Assembly: GCF_003173755.1 (NCBI RefSeq)
Contig: NZ_CP029553.1
Location: 831,001-895,000 of the forward strand
Source of the DNA: Methylobacterium terrae
GTDB lineage: Bacteria; Pseudomonadota; Alphaproteobacteria; Rhizobiales; Beijerinckiaceae
Length of the DNA stretch: 64,000 nucleotides
Direction: 5' to 3'
A program made the translations under genes and the position numbers. The notes below the pieces were generated by a model. It worked only from the letters and a program-made list of their open reading frames with translations, was not told the DNA's origin and made no database searches. Positions 47,201 through 57,379 of this stretch are shown one piece after another. The stretch's first letter is position 1. Each line of letters opens with the position of its first letter.

Positions 47201-48100
47201 ATGGTGGATCAGAACGACGTCGCCGGCGCGCCGGCCCCGGACGGCGCGGCAGCCCCGACGAAGCGTGGTCTCGCGGCCCTGTCCGGACGGGGATGGCCGA
47301 AGCTGAAGACGACGACCGCGGCCGGTCTCCTCTGCGCCGCCTGCGTCGGGGCGCTCGCCGGCGGGGCCACGGTGGCCGTGATGAACGCCGTCCAGGGCGG
47401 CGGGGCCGGCATCCCGCAGGCCGAGTGGTCGCGGCTCTCGGGCCGCGTCGAGGCCGGGACCGGCGAGGCGACCCGCCTCGCCACCGACCTGTCGCTCCTG
47501 CGCGACCGCACGATCCAGGCCCAGGATGCCGCCGACAAGGGCCGCACCGAGACGGGCGCCCGCCTGGGCCAGGTCTCCGAGCGGCTGGAGCGGCTGCACC
47601 GCCAGGAGGCCGACCTCGCCGCCAAGGTCGCGGCCGTCGCCGAGCGCCTCGCCGCCATGGCCGAGCGCCAGGAGCACGCCGACCGCGAGCAGGCCGCCCG
47701 CCTGGCGGCGCTCACCGACAAGCTCGACAAGCGTCCGGCGCCCGCGCCGGTCGCGGCCGTGCCGGCCACCGCCCCGGTGCTCGCCGCTCCGGTGGCCGCC
47801 GCTCCCTCGGCGGTCGCCCCGGTGGCGGTCCACAAGCCGGTCGCGGCGGCGGAGCCGGCCCTGACCGGCAGCCTGCCCGACAAGCCCGCCGACAAGGCGA
47901 AGTCCGCCACCATCGAGGGATGGGTGCTGCGCGACGTCTATGACGGGATGGCGATGATCGAGAACCGCAAACGCCGCCTCGTCGAGATCGGCCCGGGCGA
48001 CACGCTGCCGGGGGCGGGCCGGGTCGAGGCGATCGAGCGGCGCGGACGGTCCTGGGTCGTGGTCACCAGCAAGGGGCTGATCACCCCGCAGGCTTGGTAG
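47201..48100 (+). CDS. Inner-membrane coiled-coil protein, uncharacterised
   Basis: 299 residues. Cytoplasmic Ala/Pro-rich N-terminus, one membrane segment (about 38-62, AAGLLCAACVGALAGGATVAV), a periplasmic coiled coil rich in Ala, Glu, Arg (about 75-180), a Pro/Ala/Val linker, and a compact C-terminal domain with GWVLRDVYDGMAMIENR and VEIGPGDTLPGAGRVEAIER. The last domain resembles those of hypothetical proteins in related bacteria; I know no function. ATG 47201 has GGGAAG upstream; an ATG at 47159 lacks one. Confidence 0.75.
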   Translation: MVDQNDVAGAPAPDGAAAPTKRGLAALSGRGWPKLKTTTAAGLLCAACVGALAGGATVAVMNAVQGGGAGIPQAEWSRLSGRVEAGTGEATRLATDLSLLRDRTIQAQDAADKGRTETGARLGQVSERLERLHRQEADLAAKVAAVAERLAAMAERQEHADREQAARLAALTDKLDKRPAPAPVAAVPATAPVLAAPVAAAPSAVAPVAVHKPVAAAEPALTGSLPDKPADKAKSATIEGWVLRDVYDGMAMIENRKRRLVEIGPGDTLPGAGRVEAIERRGRSWVVVTSKGLITPQAW

Positions 48101-48132
48101 CGGCGATGTGAGAGGCGTCCTCGGCCGCGCGC

Positions 48133-48324
48133 TCAGGCGGGCTGGAGCGCCTGTGCCGCCGGGCCGGTGGCGGTGGGCACTTGCGCCGGCAGGAAGCCGG
48201 CCGCCGCGCGCCGGCGGCCGCGGGCCTTGGCCTCGGTCCGGGCGACCTTGGTGGGATGAAGAAGCTCGGCGAGGCGGGCGAGGCTCTCGGCGTCGTCGAG
48301 GTTCCGTGACTCGAAATCGGGCAT
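48133..48324 (-). CDS. Small hypothetical protein
   Basis: 63 residues, acidic N-terminal half (MPDFESRNLDDAESLARLAELLHP) and Arg/Ala-rich C-terminal half. GGGGGA precedes the ATG, and the N-terminal half looks like a short amphipathic helix. No recognised domain; convergent with the coiled-coil membrane protein gene, 32 bp away. Confidence 0.5.
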   Translation of the reverse strand: MPDFESRNLDDAESLARLAELLHPTKVARTEAKARGRRRAAAGFLPAQVPTATGPAAQALQPA

Positions 48325-48720
48325 GATTGTCCCCCGGGCGCGCGGCCCGTGGCTGGTGGGGGGTACGCAATACTCACGCTTGAGGAACAGTAACGGCGAA
48401 GAACTCGTACAGTTCCGCACCGCGCGTCACCGCGCAAGAAAAAGTTTCAGGCCACCACCGAAAGACGGAGGCCCGCTCGCGCGACTGTGCCGGAGGTTCT
48501 AGCGTCGCAGCGGCCCGGTCGATGTGCGACGCCGCACGCCGGATATTGTGCGCCGCACGACGACATCGCGTGCAATGCAGTAAACCGGGCGGTGATGCGC
48601 CAAAACCGGGCGCGGGGTCGTGGCCCTGCGCGGCGATGCTATCCAACCTCGCTCCGAGCGGATGGTTCCGCCGGCGGGCGGCCTGCGTGAGGCGCCCTCG
48701 GCGACGCGTGGAGGGCGGCT
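48325..48720. other. Gene-poor region
   Basis: About 400 bp with no convincing coding frame. It includes ATGTGCGACGCCGC and TTGTGCGCCGCAC stretches near 48520-48560 that could fold, but I see no promoter, terminator or RNA family I recognise. Confidence 0.4.
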
Positions 48721-48903
48721 TCAGCCCCGCGCCTCGGTGGCGGCGCGGGCGGATTGCGCCATGCGGATCAGCTCGCGCGCGGTGAGCTCGTGGTGCTCGG
48801 GCGGCTCGGGCTCGCTGCGGATCGTCGTGGCCTCGCGGGCCACGATCGTGCGCTGCGTGCGCCGGGTGAGCCCGGCCCGCCATGCCTGCGCCAGCGCTAT
48901 CAT
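48721..48903 (-). CDS. Small basic hypothetical protein
   Basis: 60 residues, Arg-rich (GLTRRTQRTIVAREATTIRS) with an acidic EPEPPEHHEL middle and a helical ARELIRMAQSARAA end. GGGAGGGG lies seven bases before the ATG at 48903. No domain recognised; possibly DUF-type peptide of the genus. Confidence 0.5.
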   Translation of the reverse strand: MIALAQAWRAGLTRRTQRTIVAREATTIRSEPEPPEHHELTARELIRMAQSARAATEARG

Positions 48904-49116
48904 GGGCGCCCCTCCCGTGATCGTCCAATAAACGCTAACAAACCTTCGCCGTGCGATAAAGTCTTGACAGGACGATTGTTGGCTCATCCGGCCGCTCCGG
49001 GGGCGCCGTCCTGCGAGCCAAGTCTCTGATGCTGCCGCGTTATTGGCGGGAGGCGGCGCGGCGGGAATCGGCGGAATAGTATCCTTTGCTATGCTGTCGC
49101 GAATCGGGCGGGCGAA

Positions 49117-50013
49117 TCAGCGGGTATCCTCGCGCAGGAGTTCCGTGTTGATGGCGAAGGCCGCCATCGCGCCCTCGGCCGCCGCCACGATGGCGAGCTG
49201 GACCCGGCGCGAGGCGTCGCCCGCCACGTAGAGCCCCGGCACGTTCGTCTCCTCGTAGTCGCCGGTCGGCACCGTGCCCTTGCGCGACAGGTCGCAGCCG
49301 AGCCGCTCGACGAGGTGGGAGGGGATGCAGGGCCCAGTGGTGAAGAACAGCGCGCCGTATTCCAGCGCCTCGCCGTCGCGCAGGCGGAGGCGCGCGAAGC
49401 GCCCGTCCTCGCCCTCGAGCCGGGCGACGGGGCGCTCCTCGATCCGGATGCCCTGGTGGGCGAGGCGGTCCCGCTCCGCCGGGTCGAGGTCGCAGGGCCC
49501 GTCGGTGCAGAGCGTCAGGTCGCGGCTCCAGGCGGTGAGTTCGAGGGCCAATCCCTTGCCGGCCTCGCCCGGGCCGTAGACCGCGAGCGGCCGGTCGCGG
49601 TTCTCGTAGCCGTCGCAATAGGGGCAGTGGTGGACGCCGTGGCCCCAGAACTCCGAGAAGCCCTCGACGGCCGGCAGGTCGGTGCGCAGGCCGGTGGCGA
49701 GGATCATCCGGCGGGCATCGGCCCGGCGCTGGTCGTCCATCACCACGCGGAACCCGTCCGGCGCCCGCACCGCGTCGACGACGCGCCCGTCCCAGATCTC
49801 GACCGTGTCGTAGGCGGCGAGTTCCCGCATTCCCTCGTCGCGCAAGGCGCCGGGCGGGCGGCCGTCGCGCCCGAGGAAGCCGTGCATGTGCGGCGTCACC
49901 GCGTTGCGCGGGTGGCCCGCATCGATCAGCAGCACCCGGCGCCGGCAGCGCCCCAGGATGAGCGCCGCCGACAGGCCCGCCGGCCCGCCGCCCACGATGA
50001 TCACGTCCCGCAT
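49117..50013 (-). CDS. Thioredoxin reductase-like flavoprotein
   Basis: 298 residues. FAD site IIVGGGPAGLSAAL, a redox pair in HHCPYCDGYE, and the C-terminal GLYVAGDASRRVQLAI. The second dinucleotide site is degenerate (YGPGEAGKGLAL). This is the TrxB-like group that often reduces small thiol proteins or ferredoxin rather than thioredoxin itself. The grxD-bolA group directly upstream on the same strand ends in a terminator, so it is likely expressed alone. Shine-Dalgarno weak (GGGACGG). Confidence 0.85.
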   Translation of the reverse strand: MRDVIIVGGGPAGLSAALILGRCRRRVLLIDAGHPRNAVTPHMHGFLGRDGRPPGALRDEGMRELAAYDTVEIWDGRVVDAVRAPDGFRVVMDDQRRADARRMILATGLRTDLPAVEGFSEFWGHGVHHCPYCDGYENRDRPLAVYGPGEAGKGLALELTAWSRDLTLCTDGPCDLDPAERDRLAHQGIRIEERPVARLEGEDGRFARLRLRDGEALEYGALFFTTGPCIPSHLVERLGCDLSRKGTVPTGDYEETNVPGLYVAGDASRRVQLAIVAAAEGAMAAFAINTELLREDTR

Positions 50014-50086
50014 GTCGCCGTCCCGCGCGCCGTCACTTGCGGAATAGACGCATCGAGGGTGGTCGGGTTTCGCCGCACCGCCCACG

Positions 50087-50109
50087 AAAAAGGGCGCTCG
50101 CGCGCCCTT
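50087..50109 (-). terminator. Rho-independent terminator of grxD
   Basis: On the minus strand AAGGGCGC-GCGA-GCGCCCTT forms a perfect 8-bp stem (50109-50090) followed at once by further T residues (TTT). It starts 27 bp after the grxD stop: a classical terminator for the bolA-DUF29-grxD transcript. Confidence 0.8.
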
Positions 50110-50136
50110 CGTCGTCCGTCCGGCGAGCCTTCCGGC

Positions 50137-50475
50137 TCAGGCCGCGGCGGTGTTGGTGGCGATGCCCTTCTCGGAGAGCATCTGCTGCAGCTCGCCGGAC
50201 TGGAACATCTCGCGGGTGATGTCGCAGCCGCCGACGAACTCGCCCTTGACGTAGACCTGCGGGATGGTCGGCCACTGCGAGAACGCCTTGATGCCCTCGC
50301 GGATCTCCATGTCCTCGAGCACGTTCACGCCCTTGAACGGCACGCCGAGGTAGTTGAGGATCTGGGCCACCTGGCCCGAGAAGCCGCACATCGGGAATTG
50401 CGGCGTGCCCTTCATGAACACGACCACGTCCTCGGACTTGATCTCGGTCTCGATGCGGCTGTTGACGTCGGTCAT
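50137..50475 (-). CDS. grxD: Monothiol glutaredoxin Grx4 type
   Basis: 112 residues with the monothiol active site CGFS in FPMCGFSGQ, the preceding VVVFMKGTP, and the glutathione site [19 protein letters not shown] (seen as [13 protein letters not shown]). Binds and transfers 2Fe-2S clusters with BolA partners; the bolA gene lies two genes upstream. ATG at 50475 chosen because it gives the normal length. Confidence 0.95.
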   Translation of the reverse strand: MTDVNSRIETEIKSEDVVVFMKGTPQFPMCGFSGQVAQILNYLGVPFKGVNVLEDMEIREGIKAFSQWPTIPQVYVKGEFVGGCDITREMFQSGELQQMLSEKGIATNTAAA

Positions 50476-50551
50476 GGCTACGGTCCTCGTTCCGGATGTC
50501 ATGTAAGGATGGACGGCCGGAATGTCCAAGGTGGGCGCTCCGGTCGTGGTC

Positions 50552-51082
50552 TCAGCGCCGACGCCGCGCCGGCCGCGTGGAATCGAGCGATGCGGCGAGC
50601 TGGATCAGGCTGCGATCGACGTCGAAGTCCCCGGCGACGAGTTCGTCCAACGTGAAGGGCGAGGTCTCGGGCAGACCCGCCACCGGCGCGTCGTTGTAGG
50701 CGGCAAGGTTCGCCTCCGCCTGGACGACTGCATCGCGCCAGACCTTGTCGAGATCGATCTTCCGCCGCATCGAGGCACGGTAGCTCGATCGCCCGGTGAT
50801 CTGAAACGCCACGATTTCCGAGCGCCAATGGTATGACGGCGGCAGGTGCGGCGCCGAGATGTGCTTGATCAGATGCACGAGCACGAGGCGTAGAGCGCTC
50901 TCGACGGTGCTGACCTCCGACCGTCCCGCCGACTCGACCTCCTCGATGATGTTGTCCCAGTCGAGGGTGTTCGAGAGGTCCGGCCGCGCCCCGAGGGCGC
51001 GCAAGGCCGCCGCTTGCTGCTCCGCCCAGGCGACGACGTCCTCGTCGTAGAGGCTCGGCTGATCCGTGCGGATCTCGTCCAT
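50552..51082 (-). CDS. DUF29 family protein
   Basis: 176 residues. [19 protein letters not shown] and [17 protein letters not shown] are the family signature. DUF29 proteins are common in cyanobacteria and alphaproteobacteria and have no established role. GGAGGG precedes the ATG. It stands between bolA and grxD, 35 bp after bolA, splitting a partnership that is usually adjacent. Confidence 0.88.
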   Translation of the reverse strand: MDEIRTDQPSLYDEDVVAWAEQQAAALRALGARPDLSNTLDWDNIIEEVESAGRSEVSTVESALRLVLVHLIKHISAPHLPPSYHWRSEIVAFQITGRSSYRASMRRKIDLDKVWRDAVVQAEANLAAYNDAPVAGLPETSPFTLDELVAGDFDVDRSLIQLAASLDSTRPARRRR

Positions 51083-51117
51083 GCGGCGGCCCTCCGAGGG
51101 CGTCGGTCCTGAAGGCG

Positions 51118-51354
51118 TCAATCCTGCGGCACGCCCGTGGTCAGGGCAAGGGCGTGCAGCACCCCGCCCATGCGCCCCTGGAGCGCGCCGTAGACCATCT
51201 GGTGCTGCTGCACCCGCGACTTGCCCTTGAACGCCGCCGACACGACGGTGGCGGCGTAGTGGTCGCCGTCCCCGGCGAGGTCGCGGATCTCGACCGTGGC
51301 GTCGGGCAGGGCCTCCTTGATCATCGCCTCGATCTCGCGGGCATCCATCGGCAT
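51118..51354 (-). CDS. bolA: BolA/IbaG family protein
   Basis: 78 residues: IEAMIKEALPDATVEIRDLAGDGDHYAATVVS, of which DGDHYAATVVS and the HQMVYGALQGRMGG end are characteristic. The His in HQMVY and the loop are the Grx-Fe-S contact region. Acts with GrxD in Fe-S handling. GGAG is nine bases before the ATG. Separated from purL by two repeat elements. Confidence 0.92.
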   Translation of the reverse strand: MPMDAREIEAMIKEALPDATVEIRDLAGDGDHYAATVVSAAFKGKSRVQQHQMVYGALQGRMGGVLHALALTTGVPQD

Positions 51355-51406
51355 CGGGGTCGTCTCCTACTCGGAATCGGGTTGCTTCGAGGATATCCAA
51401 GACAAG

Positions 51407-51519
51407 TGATACGAGATCCGGAAGATTACTTCCGGATCTCGTATGACCAGCCCGCGCGGCGCTTGAGCGAAGCTGATTTCCGCATCGCGACGCGATCAGC
51501 CGGAAATCGTATGAGCCCG
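51407..51519. repeat. Dispersed repeat, family E copy 2
   Basis: Starts with a perfect 16-bp hairpin, ATACGAGATCCGGAAG-ATTA-CTTCCGGATCTCGTAT (51409-51444), and continues with ttccgcatcgcgacgcgatc, ending in CGGAAATCGTATGA. The second half matches the copy at 33672-33774. Located between purL and bolA. Confidence 0.75.
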
Positions 51520-51540
51520 TTGGCTCCCACCCGCAACCAC

Positions 51541-51657
51541 ACCCTGAGGTGCGACCGAAAGGGAGCCTCGAAGGAGGGCTCCAGGGAGCGCCGAGGCGTC
51601 TGGAGCTCTCCTTCGAGGTCGGTCCATCTGCGATGAACTGACACCTCAGGATGAGGT
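51541..51657. repeat. Dispersed palindromic element, family C copy 2
   Basis: Matches 6821-6940: shares CTGAGGTGCGACCG at the left, GAGCCTCGAAGGAGGG inside and CACCTCAGGATGAGGT at the right. Immediately follows repeat E copy 2 in the 342-bp purL-bolA gap. Confidence 0.78.
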
Positions 51658-51696
51658 GGTGGGTGGGATCAAACGATCAAAGCGCCCGAGGCATCG

Positions 51697-53919
51697 TCAA
51701 GCCGCGTCCGCCGCCGGACCCGCCATGTAGCTCGGCAGCCAGCCCTCATGCGCCGTGCGCAGGGTGTCGAGGGCGACGATCTCGTCGCCCGGCAGGGTCA
51801 GCGAATCGGCGCCGGTGACGCCGATCACCGCCGCGTCGATGCCTTGCGCGCTGGCGCTGTAGAGCAGGTCGGCCACCGCGTCGGGCTCCACCGCCAGGAG
51901 GTAGCGGCCCTGGTCCTCGCCGAACAGGTAGGCGTGGCAGGCCACCGGCAGCGGGCACTCGGGCAGCACCGCGCCGATATTGCCGGCGAGCGCCATCTCG
52001 GCCACCGCGACCGCGAGGCCACCGTCGGAGAGGTCGTGGACGGTGTCGACGATCCCCGAGGTGATGAGGCCGCGCACGAAGTCGCCGTTGCGCTTCTCGG
52101 CGGCGAGGTCGACCGGGGGCGGCGCCCCCTCCTCGCGGCCGCAGATCGTGGCGAGATAGGCCGACTGGCCGAGCCAGCCCTTCGTCGCGCCGATCAGCAC
52201 CAGGGCGTCGCCGTCGCGCTTGAACGCGACCGTGGCGATCCGGTTCACGTCGTCGACCACGCCGACGCCGCCGATCGTCGGGGTCGGCAGGATGCCGACG
52301 CCCTCGGTCTCGTTGTAGAGCGAGACGTTGCCGGACACGACCGGGAAGTCGAGGGCGCGGCAGGCCTCGCCGATGCCCTGGATGCAGCCGACGAACTGGC
52401 CCATCACCTCCGGCTTCTCCGGGTTGCCGAAGTTGAGGTTGTCGGTGATCGCGAGCGGGCGACCGCCCACCGCCGTGATGTTGCGCCAGGCTTCCGCCAC
52501 GGCCTGCTTGCCGCCCTCGACCGGGTCGGCCTCGCAGTAGCGCGGGGTCACGTCGGTGGTGATCGCCAGGCCCTTCGGCCCGTCCTCGACCCGCACCACC
52601 GCGGCGTCGCCGCCGGGCTTCTGCACGGTGTTGCCGAGGATGTAGTGGTCGTACTGCTCGTAGACCCAGCGCTTCGAGCACAGGTCCGGCGAGCCGACGA
52701 GCCTCATCAGCGCATCGACGTTGCGCACCGGCGCCGCCACGTCCTCGGGCTTGATCTCGGGCTGGTAGGCGTTCTGGCGGTGCGGCCGGTCGTAGAGCGG
52801 CGCCTCGTCGCCGAGCTCCTTGATCGGCAGGTCGGCGACCGTCTCAGCCCCGTGCTTGATGACGAAGCGGAGCGTGTCGGTGGTGTGGCCGATGATCGCG
52901 AAGTCGAGGCCCCACTTCACGAAGATGGCTTGCGCCTCCTCCTCCATGCCGGGCTTGAGCACCATGAGCATCCGCTCCTGGCTCTCCGAGAGCATCATCT
53001 CGTAGGCGGTCATGCCGGGCTCGCGGGTCGGCACCGCGTCGAGGTTCAGCTCCACCCCAAGATTGCCCTTGGCGCCCATCTCGACCGCCGAGCAGGTGAG
53101 CCCGGCCGCGCCCATGTCCTGGATCGCGATGACGGCGCCGGACTGCATCAGCTCCAGGCAGGCCTCGAGCAGGAGCTTTTCCGCGAAGGGATCGCCGACC
53201 TGCACGGTCGGGCGCTTCTCCTCGGACGAGGCGTCGAAGGCGGCCGACGCCATGGTGGCGCCGTGGATGCCGTCGCGGCCGGTCTTCGAGCCGAGATAGA
53301 CGATCGGGTTACCCACCCCCGTGGCGGCGGCGTAGAAGATCGCGTCGGTCTTCGCGAGGCCGACCGCCATGGCGTTGACCAGGATGTTGCCATCGTAGCG
53401 GGTGTGGAAGCCGACCGCGCCGCCGACCGTCGGCACGCCGAAGGAATTGCCGTAGCCGCCGATGCCCGCGACCACGCCCGACACGAGGTGGGGCGTGCGC
53501 GGATGGTCCGGCGAGCCGAAGCGCAGCGCGTTCAAGGCCGCGATCGGCCTCGCGCCCATGGTGAAGACGTCGCGCAGGATGCCGCCGACCCCGGTGCCCG
53601 CGCCCTGGTAGGGCTCGATGAAGCTCGGGTGGTTGTGGCTCTCCATCTTGAACACGCAGGCAAGCCCGTCGCCGATGTCGATGACGCCGGCATTCTCGCC
53701 CGGGCCCTGGATCACCCACGGCGCCTTGGTCGGCAGCGTCTTCAGGTGGAGGCGGGAGGACTTGTACGAGCAGTGCTCGTTCCACATCGCCGAGACGATG
53801 CCGAGCTCGGTGATGGTCGGCTCGCGCCCGATCAGCCCGACGAAGCGCTGGTACTCGTCCTCGGTCAGGCCGTGCTGGCGCACGAGCTCGGGCGTGATGG
53901 AGACGTCGTTGCGGATCAT
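51697..53919 (-). CDS. purL: Phosphoribosylformylglycinamidine synthase subunit PurL
   Basis: 740 residues, the short PurL of the PurS/PurQ/PurL complex (no glutaminase domain). [35 protein letters not shown] (in part), [16 protein letters not shown] [16 protein letters not shown], and [16 protein letters not shown] are all present. Catalyses the FGAR to FGAM step of purine synthesis. GAGAGGATG precedes the ATG. Same strand as bolA and grxD, as usual in this group. Confidence 0.96.
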   Translation of the reverse strand: MIRNDVSITPELVRQHGLTEDEYQRFVGLIGREPTITELGIVSAMWNEHCSYKSSRLHLKTLPTKAPWVIQGPGENAGVIDIGDGLACVFKMESHNHPSFIEPYQGAGTGVGGILRDVFTMGARPIAALNALRFGSPDHPRTPHLVSGVVAGIGGYGNSFGVPTVGGAVGFHTRYDGNILVNAMAVGLAKTDAIFYAAATGVGNPIVYLGSKTGRDGIHGATMASAAFDASSEEKRPTVQVGDPFAEKLLLEACLELMQSGAVIAIQDMGAAGLTCSAVEMGAKGNLGVELNLDAVPTREPGMTAYEMMLSESQERMLMVLKPGMEEEAQAIFVKWGLDFAIIGHTTDTLRFVIKHGAETVADLPIKELGDEAPLYDRPHRQNAYQPEIKPEDVAAPVRNVDALMRLVGSPDLCSKRWVYEQYDHYILGNTVQKPGGDAAVVRVEDGPKGLAITTDVTPRYCEADPVEGGKQAVAEAWRNITAVGGRPLAITDNLNFGNPEKPEVMGQFVGCIQGIGEACRALDFPVVSGNVSLYNETEGVGILPTPTIGGVGVVDDVNRIATVAFKRDGDALVLIGATKGWLGQSAYLATICGREEGAPPPVDLAAEKRNGDFVRGLITSGIVDTVHDLSDGGLAVAVAEMALAGNIGAVLPECPLPVACHAYLFGEDQGRYLLAVEPDAVADLLYSASAQGIDAAVIGVTGADSLTLPGDEIVALDTLRTAHEGWLPSYMAGPAADAA

Positions 53920-54044
53920 GCGGCATCCTCTCGCCGGTCGGGCGGCCCTGCTGCCCGTGCGCTTACTGCCTGAGGGGACCGAAAGGCAACTCGCGCGAAT
54001 GCGGGCGGGGGCCTCGGGCGGCGTCGGGCACGCTTCAGGCGGCG

Positions 54045-55187
54045 TCAGGCAGCCTGGGCCGACGCGATCGCGTGGCGCCGCCGGCTGCGGCGGCGGCCGA
54101 GATAGAGCAGGAGGCCCGTCACCCCGAAGAGCGGCATGGCGAGCGACGCCAGCATGAAGGCGATCCGGCCGACCGGGCCGAAGAACCGGCCCTCGTGCAG
54201 GGCCAGCATGCTGCCGGTCAGCCGCGCCCCGAGCGCCCGCTCGGCGTAGAGGTCGCGGGTCTCGAGGCTGCCGTCGGGGCGGAAGCGCCACTCGTCGCGG
54301 GCCTGGAAATGGGCGGCGTCCGGGGCCACGGCGCGGATGCGGACCGTCTCGCCCTCGCGGGCCGGGCTCATCGCGGCGGTGGCGTAGGGGCCCGCCGAGG
54401 CCGCGAAGGCCGCGAAGGCGGGGTCGAGGGGGACGGGTGCGCCGTCCCGCTTTCCCATGCCCCGGGCCGGCGCCGCGGCGGCCGGGCGGCCGGTGAGCAG
54501 GTACGTGGCCCCGTCGCGGTACCAGCCGTAGGACCACCACAGGCCGGTGAGCGCCATCGCGAGGTAGAGCACCAGGGCCCAGGTGCCGACGACCGCGTGC
54601 AGCGACCAGTGGAGCGCCCGGCCGCGGCGGTTGAGCGCCGGCTTCAGCCACACCCGCCAGTCGCGCCGGCCCCTCGGCCAGCGGAGGTAGAGGCCCGACA
54701 GGGCCAGGTAGACCAGCGCCAGCGCCGAGGCGCCGGTGACGGTGCGGCCCCAGCCGTCGCCGTTGCCGGGCAGGAGCAGCCAGCGGTGGAGCCGCCGCAC
54801 GTCGTCGAAGAACGCCTCGCCCCGCGCCGGCCCGAGGATTTTTCCGTCGTAGGGGTCGACATAGGTCTCGGTGCCTCGGGTCTCCGTAGACCTACCCGGC
54901 CCCCCGGCGAGGCGCACCCGCGCCGCCCGGTCGGGCGCGCCGTTCAGCACCATGAGCGTGACGCGCCGTCCCGGCGCCTCGTCCTTCAGCCGGGCGATCA
55001 GCGCGTCCGGCGTCAGCCGCGGCGTCTCCCGCGCCGGGACGGTGACGATGCCGGGGCTCAACAGGTCCGTGACGTCGTCCTCGAGGCTGAGCAGGCCCCC
55101 GGTCGTCCCGATCACCATCAGGACGAGGCCGGCGGTCAGGCCGAGGAACCAGTGGAGCTGGAACAGGACGGCTCTCACCGTCGGCAC
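54045..55187 (-). CDS. PepSY-associated membrane protein
   Basis: 380 residues from a GTG (alternative GTG 12 bp later). About four membrane segments: [20 protein letters not shown] at the start, one after the first PepSY domain (LHRWLLLPG), two around [25 protein letters not shown], and a last one near residue 350. The paired His in the first segments suggests haem binding. Such PepSY_TM proteins often serve as iron-siderophore or ferric reductases, but no siderophore gene is near, so the role is open. Confidence 0.83.
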   Translation of the reverse strand: MPTVRAVLFQLHWFLGLTAGLVLMVIGTTGGLLSLEDDVTDLLSPGIVTVPARETPRLTPDALIARLKDEAPGRRVTLMVLNGAPDRAARVRLAGGPGRSTETRGTETYVDPYDGKILGPARGEAFFDDVRRLHRWLLLPGNGDGWGRTVTGASALALVYLALSGLYLRWPRGRRDWRVWLKPALNRRGRALHWSLHAVVGTWALVLYLAMALTGLWWSYGWYRDGATYLLTGRPAAAAPARGMGKRDGAPVPLDPAFAAFAASAGPYATAAMSPAREGETVRIRAVAPDAAHFQARDEWRFRPDGSLETRDLYAERALGARLTGSMLALHEGRFFGPVGRIAFMLASLAMPLFGVTGLLLYLGRRRSRRRHAIASAQAA

Positions 55188-55586
55188 CCCGTGCGGGCCG
55201 GGACGGTCTCGAAGGCCACGTCGGGCTGAAACATGGTCGGTTTTCCCGCGTCGCGCGCCCGGCCGACGGGGCGGTGCCGAAAGATCATCGGCTGGAATCT
55301 TCGTCGCCGCGTCGCTTATGCCGCGAACGATGCGGGTGTCAACGATCCCGATCGGGTCGAAGACCTGGACTTCATTGTAATAATTCCAGATTATGCCGAT
55401 CTATCAGATGATCTTTCGCCACAGATTTGTTTATCCAATGCATATTACATGTAAAACGTGGGTGCGGCGTGTCGATCGCGGTTTTCGTCTTGACGCGACT
55501 CCGCTCCAGGTCGGACTCTCCGGGCCGGCAACGCGGCGCCGGCCCGAACGGGACCTGAGACGACCGCGGCCGAGAGGAGAGGAAGC
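55188..55586. other. AT-rich upstream region
   Basis: About 400 bp without a supported gene. The stretch 55375-55460 is unusually AT-rich (for example tgcatattacatgtaaaa) and probably holds the promoter of the binding-protein gene that follows. A TTGTTT at 55426 and an ATGTAA at 55449 are 17 bases apart, a weak promoter candidate. Confidence 0.4.
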
Positions 55587-56822
55587 ATGACGCCCATCCG
55601 CCAGGCGCTGCGCGGCGCCGTCCTCATCTTCAGCCTGTGCGGCCCCGCCGTCGCGCAGGAGACGGTGAAGATCGCCTTCATCGATCCGCTCTCGGGCGGC
55701 GGCGCGCCGACCGGCGAGGCGGGCCTGCGCCACTTCCAGTACATGGCCGAGGTGCTGAACGCCCGCCAGAAGCAGTTCCGCTTCGAGGTGCTGGCCTACG
55801 ACAACAAGGTCAACCCGCAGGAGACCCTGATCGCCGCCCAGAAGGGCATCGATGCCGGGGCCCGGGTCGTGGTGCAGGGCAACGGCTCCTCGGCGGCCGC
55901 GGCCCTCACCGACTTCGTCGCCAAGCACAACGAGCGCAACCCGAATCGCCAGGTCATCTACATCAACTACTCGGCGGTCGACCCGTCGCTGACCAACGAG
56001 AAGTGCAACTACTGGCACTTCCGCTTCGATGCCAACTCGGACATCAAGATGGAGGCGCTGACGAGCTTCATGAAGACCAGGCCCGAGATCAAGAAGGTGT
56101 ACCTGATCAACCAGGACTACTCGTTCGGCCAGTCGGTGCGGTCGCAGGCCCGCGCCATGCTGAAGGCGAAGCGGCCGGACATCGAGATCGTCGGCGACGA
56201 GGTGACGCCGCTGCAGAAGGTCAACGACTTCGCGCCCTACGTCGCCAAGATCCGCGCCTCGGGGGCGGATGCGGTCATCACGGGCAACTGGGCCCAGGAC
56301 ATCAACCTGCTGCTCAAGGCCGCCGCCGAGGCCGGGCTCCAGGCCGGCTTCTACACCTACTATGCCGGCGGCACCGGCGGGCCGACGGTGGTGCGCCAGA
56401 CCGGGCTCGCCCACCGGGTGTTCGAGGTCTCGCAGGGCGCCGCCAACGAGGGCGATGCCGCCGCGCAGGATTTCGAGACCGCGTTCCGGGCCCGCACCGG
56501 CATCGGTTCGACCTATCCGCGCGCCTTCAACGCGATGAACGCGCTCCTGACCGCGATGCAGGCGGCCGGCTCGTCCGAGGCCCGCAAGGTGGCGCCCAAG
56601 CTCGAACAGGCCCGCCTCAAGCCGCATATCGGCAGCGAGGGCTACGTGCGGCCCGACGACCACCAGTACTTCCAGACGATGTTCGTCCACTCCTTCGGCC
56701 CGATGGAGCCCGGGATGCGCTTCGACGAGGAGGGGACCGGCTGGGGCTGGAAGATGATCGGCCGGGTCGAGACCAAGGACACGCTGCTGCCGACCACCTG
56801 CCGGATGGACCGGCCGAGCTGA
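55587..56822 (+). CDS. ABC transporter substrate-binding protein, branched-chain amino acid type
   Basis: 411 residues. Signal peptide (MTPIRQALRGAVLIFSLCGPAVAQ), then a mature type I periplasmic binding protein: KIAFIDPLSGGGAPTGEAGL, VVVQGNGSSAAAALTDF, YLINQDYSFGQSV and ADAVITGNWAQD. It resembles LivK/UrtA-like receptors. GAGGAGAGGAAG precedes the ATG. No permease or ATPase is adjacent, so it is an orphan receptor. Confidence 0.9.
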   Translation: MTPIRQALRGAVLIFSLCGPAVAQETVKIAFIDPLSGGGAPTGEAGLRHFQYMAEVLNARQKQFRFEVLAYDNKVNPQETLIAAQKGIDAGARVVVQGNGSSAAAALTDFVAKHNERNPNRQVIYINYSAVDPSLTNEKCNYWHFRFDANSDIKMEALTSFMKTRPEIKKVYLINQDYSFGQSVRSQARAMLKAKRPDIEIVGDEVTPLQKVNDFAPYVAKIRASGADAVITGNWAQDINLLLKAAAEAGLQAGFYTYYAGGTGGPTVVRQTGLAHRVFEVSQGAANEGDAAAQDFETAFRARTGIGSTYPRAFNAMNALLTAMQAAGSSEARKVAPKLEQARLKPHIGSEGYVRPDDHQYFQTMFVHSFGPMEPGMRFDEEGTGWGWKMIGRVETKDTLLPTTCRMDRPS

Positions 56823-56838
56823 GTTCGTGCCGGGCCCC

Positions 56839-57336
56839 TCACGGGGTCCGGTCCGCCTCCGCGAGTGCGTCCAGGAAGGCGTCGAGCATGGCGGCCGCGA
56901 AGGCCTCCATGTTGGCGGCGCGGTCGCCGTGGCCGGTCTCGAGGGTCAGGCGGCGGGTGACGGGCCCGGCGACGGCGAGGCAGGTATGGCCGGCCGCGTC
57001 GCCGTAGCGGTTGCCGCGGGGGCCCGCGGCGCCGGTCTCGCACAGGCCCCAGACCGCGCCGTGGCGCTCGCGCACCAGGCCGGCGACGCGCTCGGCGTAG
57101 GGTTCGCTGGCGCTGCGCAAGGACGCCATGCCGGCCGCGTCGAGTCCGATCAGGGCTTCGCGTGCCTGGGCCGTGTAGACCACCGCACCGCCGAGATAGT
57201 AGGCGGAGGCGCCCGGCACCGCGAGCAGGGCCGCGGAGACGAGGCCGCCCGCGGAGGATTCGGCCACCGCGACGGTCTCCCGCCGGGCCGTCAGCAGGGC
57301 GGCGATGCGCCCGGCCCTGTCCATCACCTCGCGCAA
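56839..57336 (-). CDS. CinA C-terminal domain protein (NMN amidohydrolase PncC type)
   Basis: 165 residues covering only the CinA C-terminal domain: VAVAESSAGGLVSAALLAVPGAS (as VAVAESSAGGLVS), YLGGAVVYTAQARE, GLCETGAAGP. Free-standing versions deamidate nicotinamide mononucleotide. I choose TTG 57336 because AGGAGG lies exactly eight bases before it; the ATG at 57324 has no site at proper distance. Convergent with the binding protein. Confidence 0.83.
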   Translation of the reverse strand: MREVMDRAGRIAALLTARRETVAVAESSAGGLVSAALLAVPGASAYYLGGAVVYTAQAREALIGLDAAGMASLRSASEPYAERVAGLVRERHGAVWGLCETGAAGPRGNRYGDAAGHTCLAVAGPVTRRLTLETGHGDRAANMEAFAAAMLDAFLDALAEADRTP

Positions 57337-57379
57337 GGCGGCGTCCTCCTGATCCGGGGGAACCCTATCCGTCCGGGCC

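Noticed and set aside
48485..48600. Possible small RNA in the gene-poor gap
   Set aside because: Some self-complementarity but no promoter/terminator pair or known RNA family signature.
51748..53973. A 741-residue plus-strand frame
   Set aside because: Mirror of purL with no recognisable motif.
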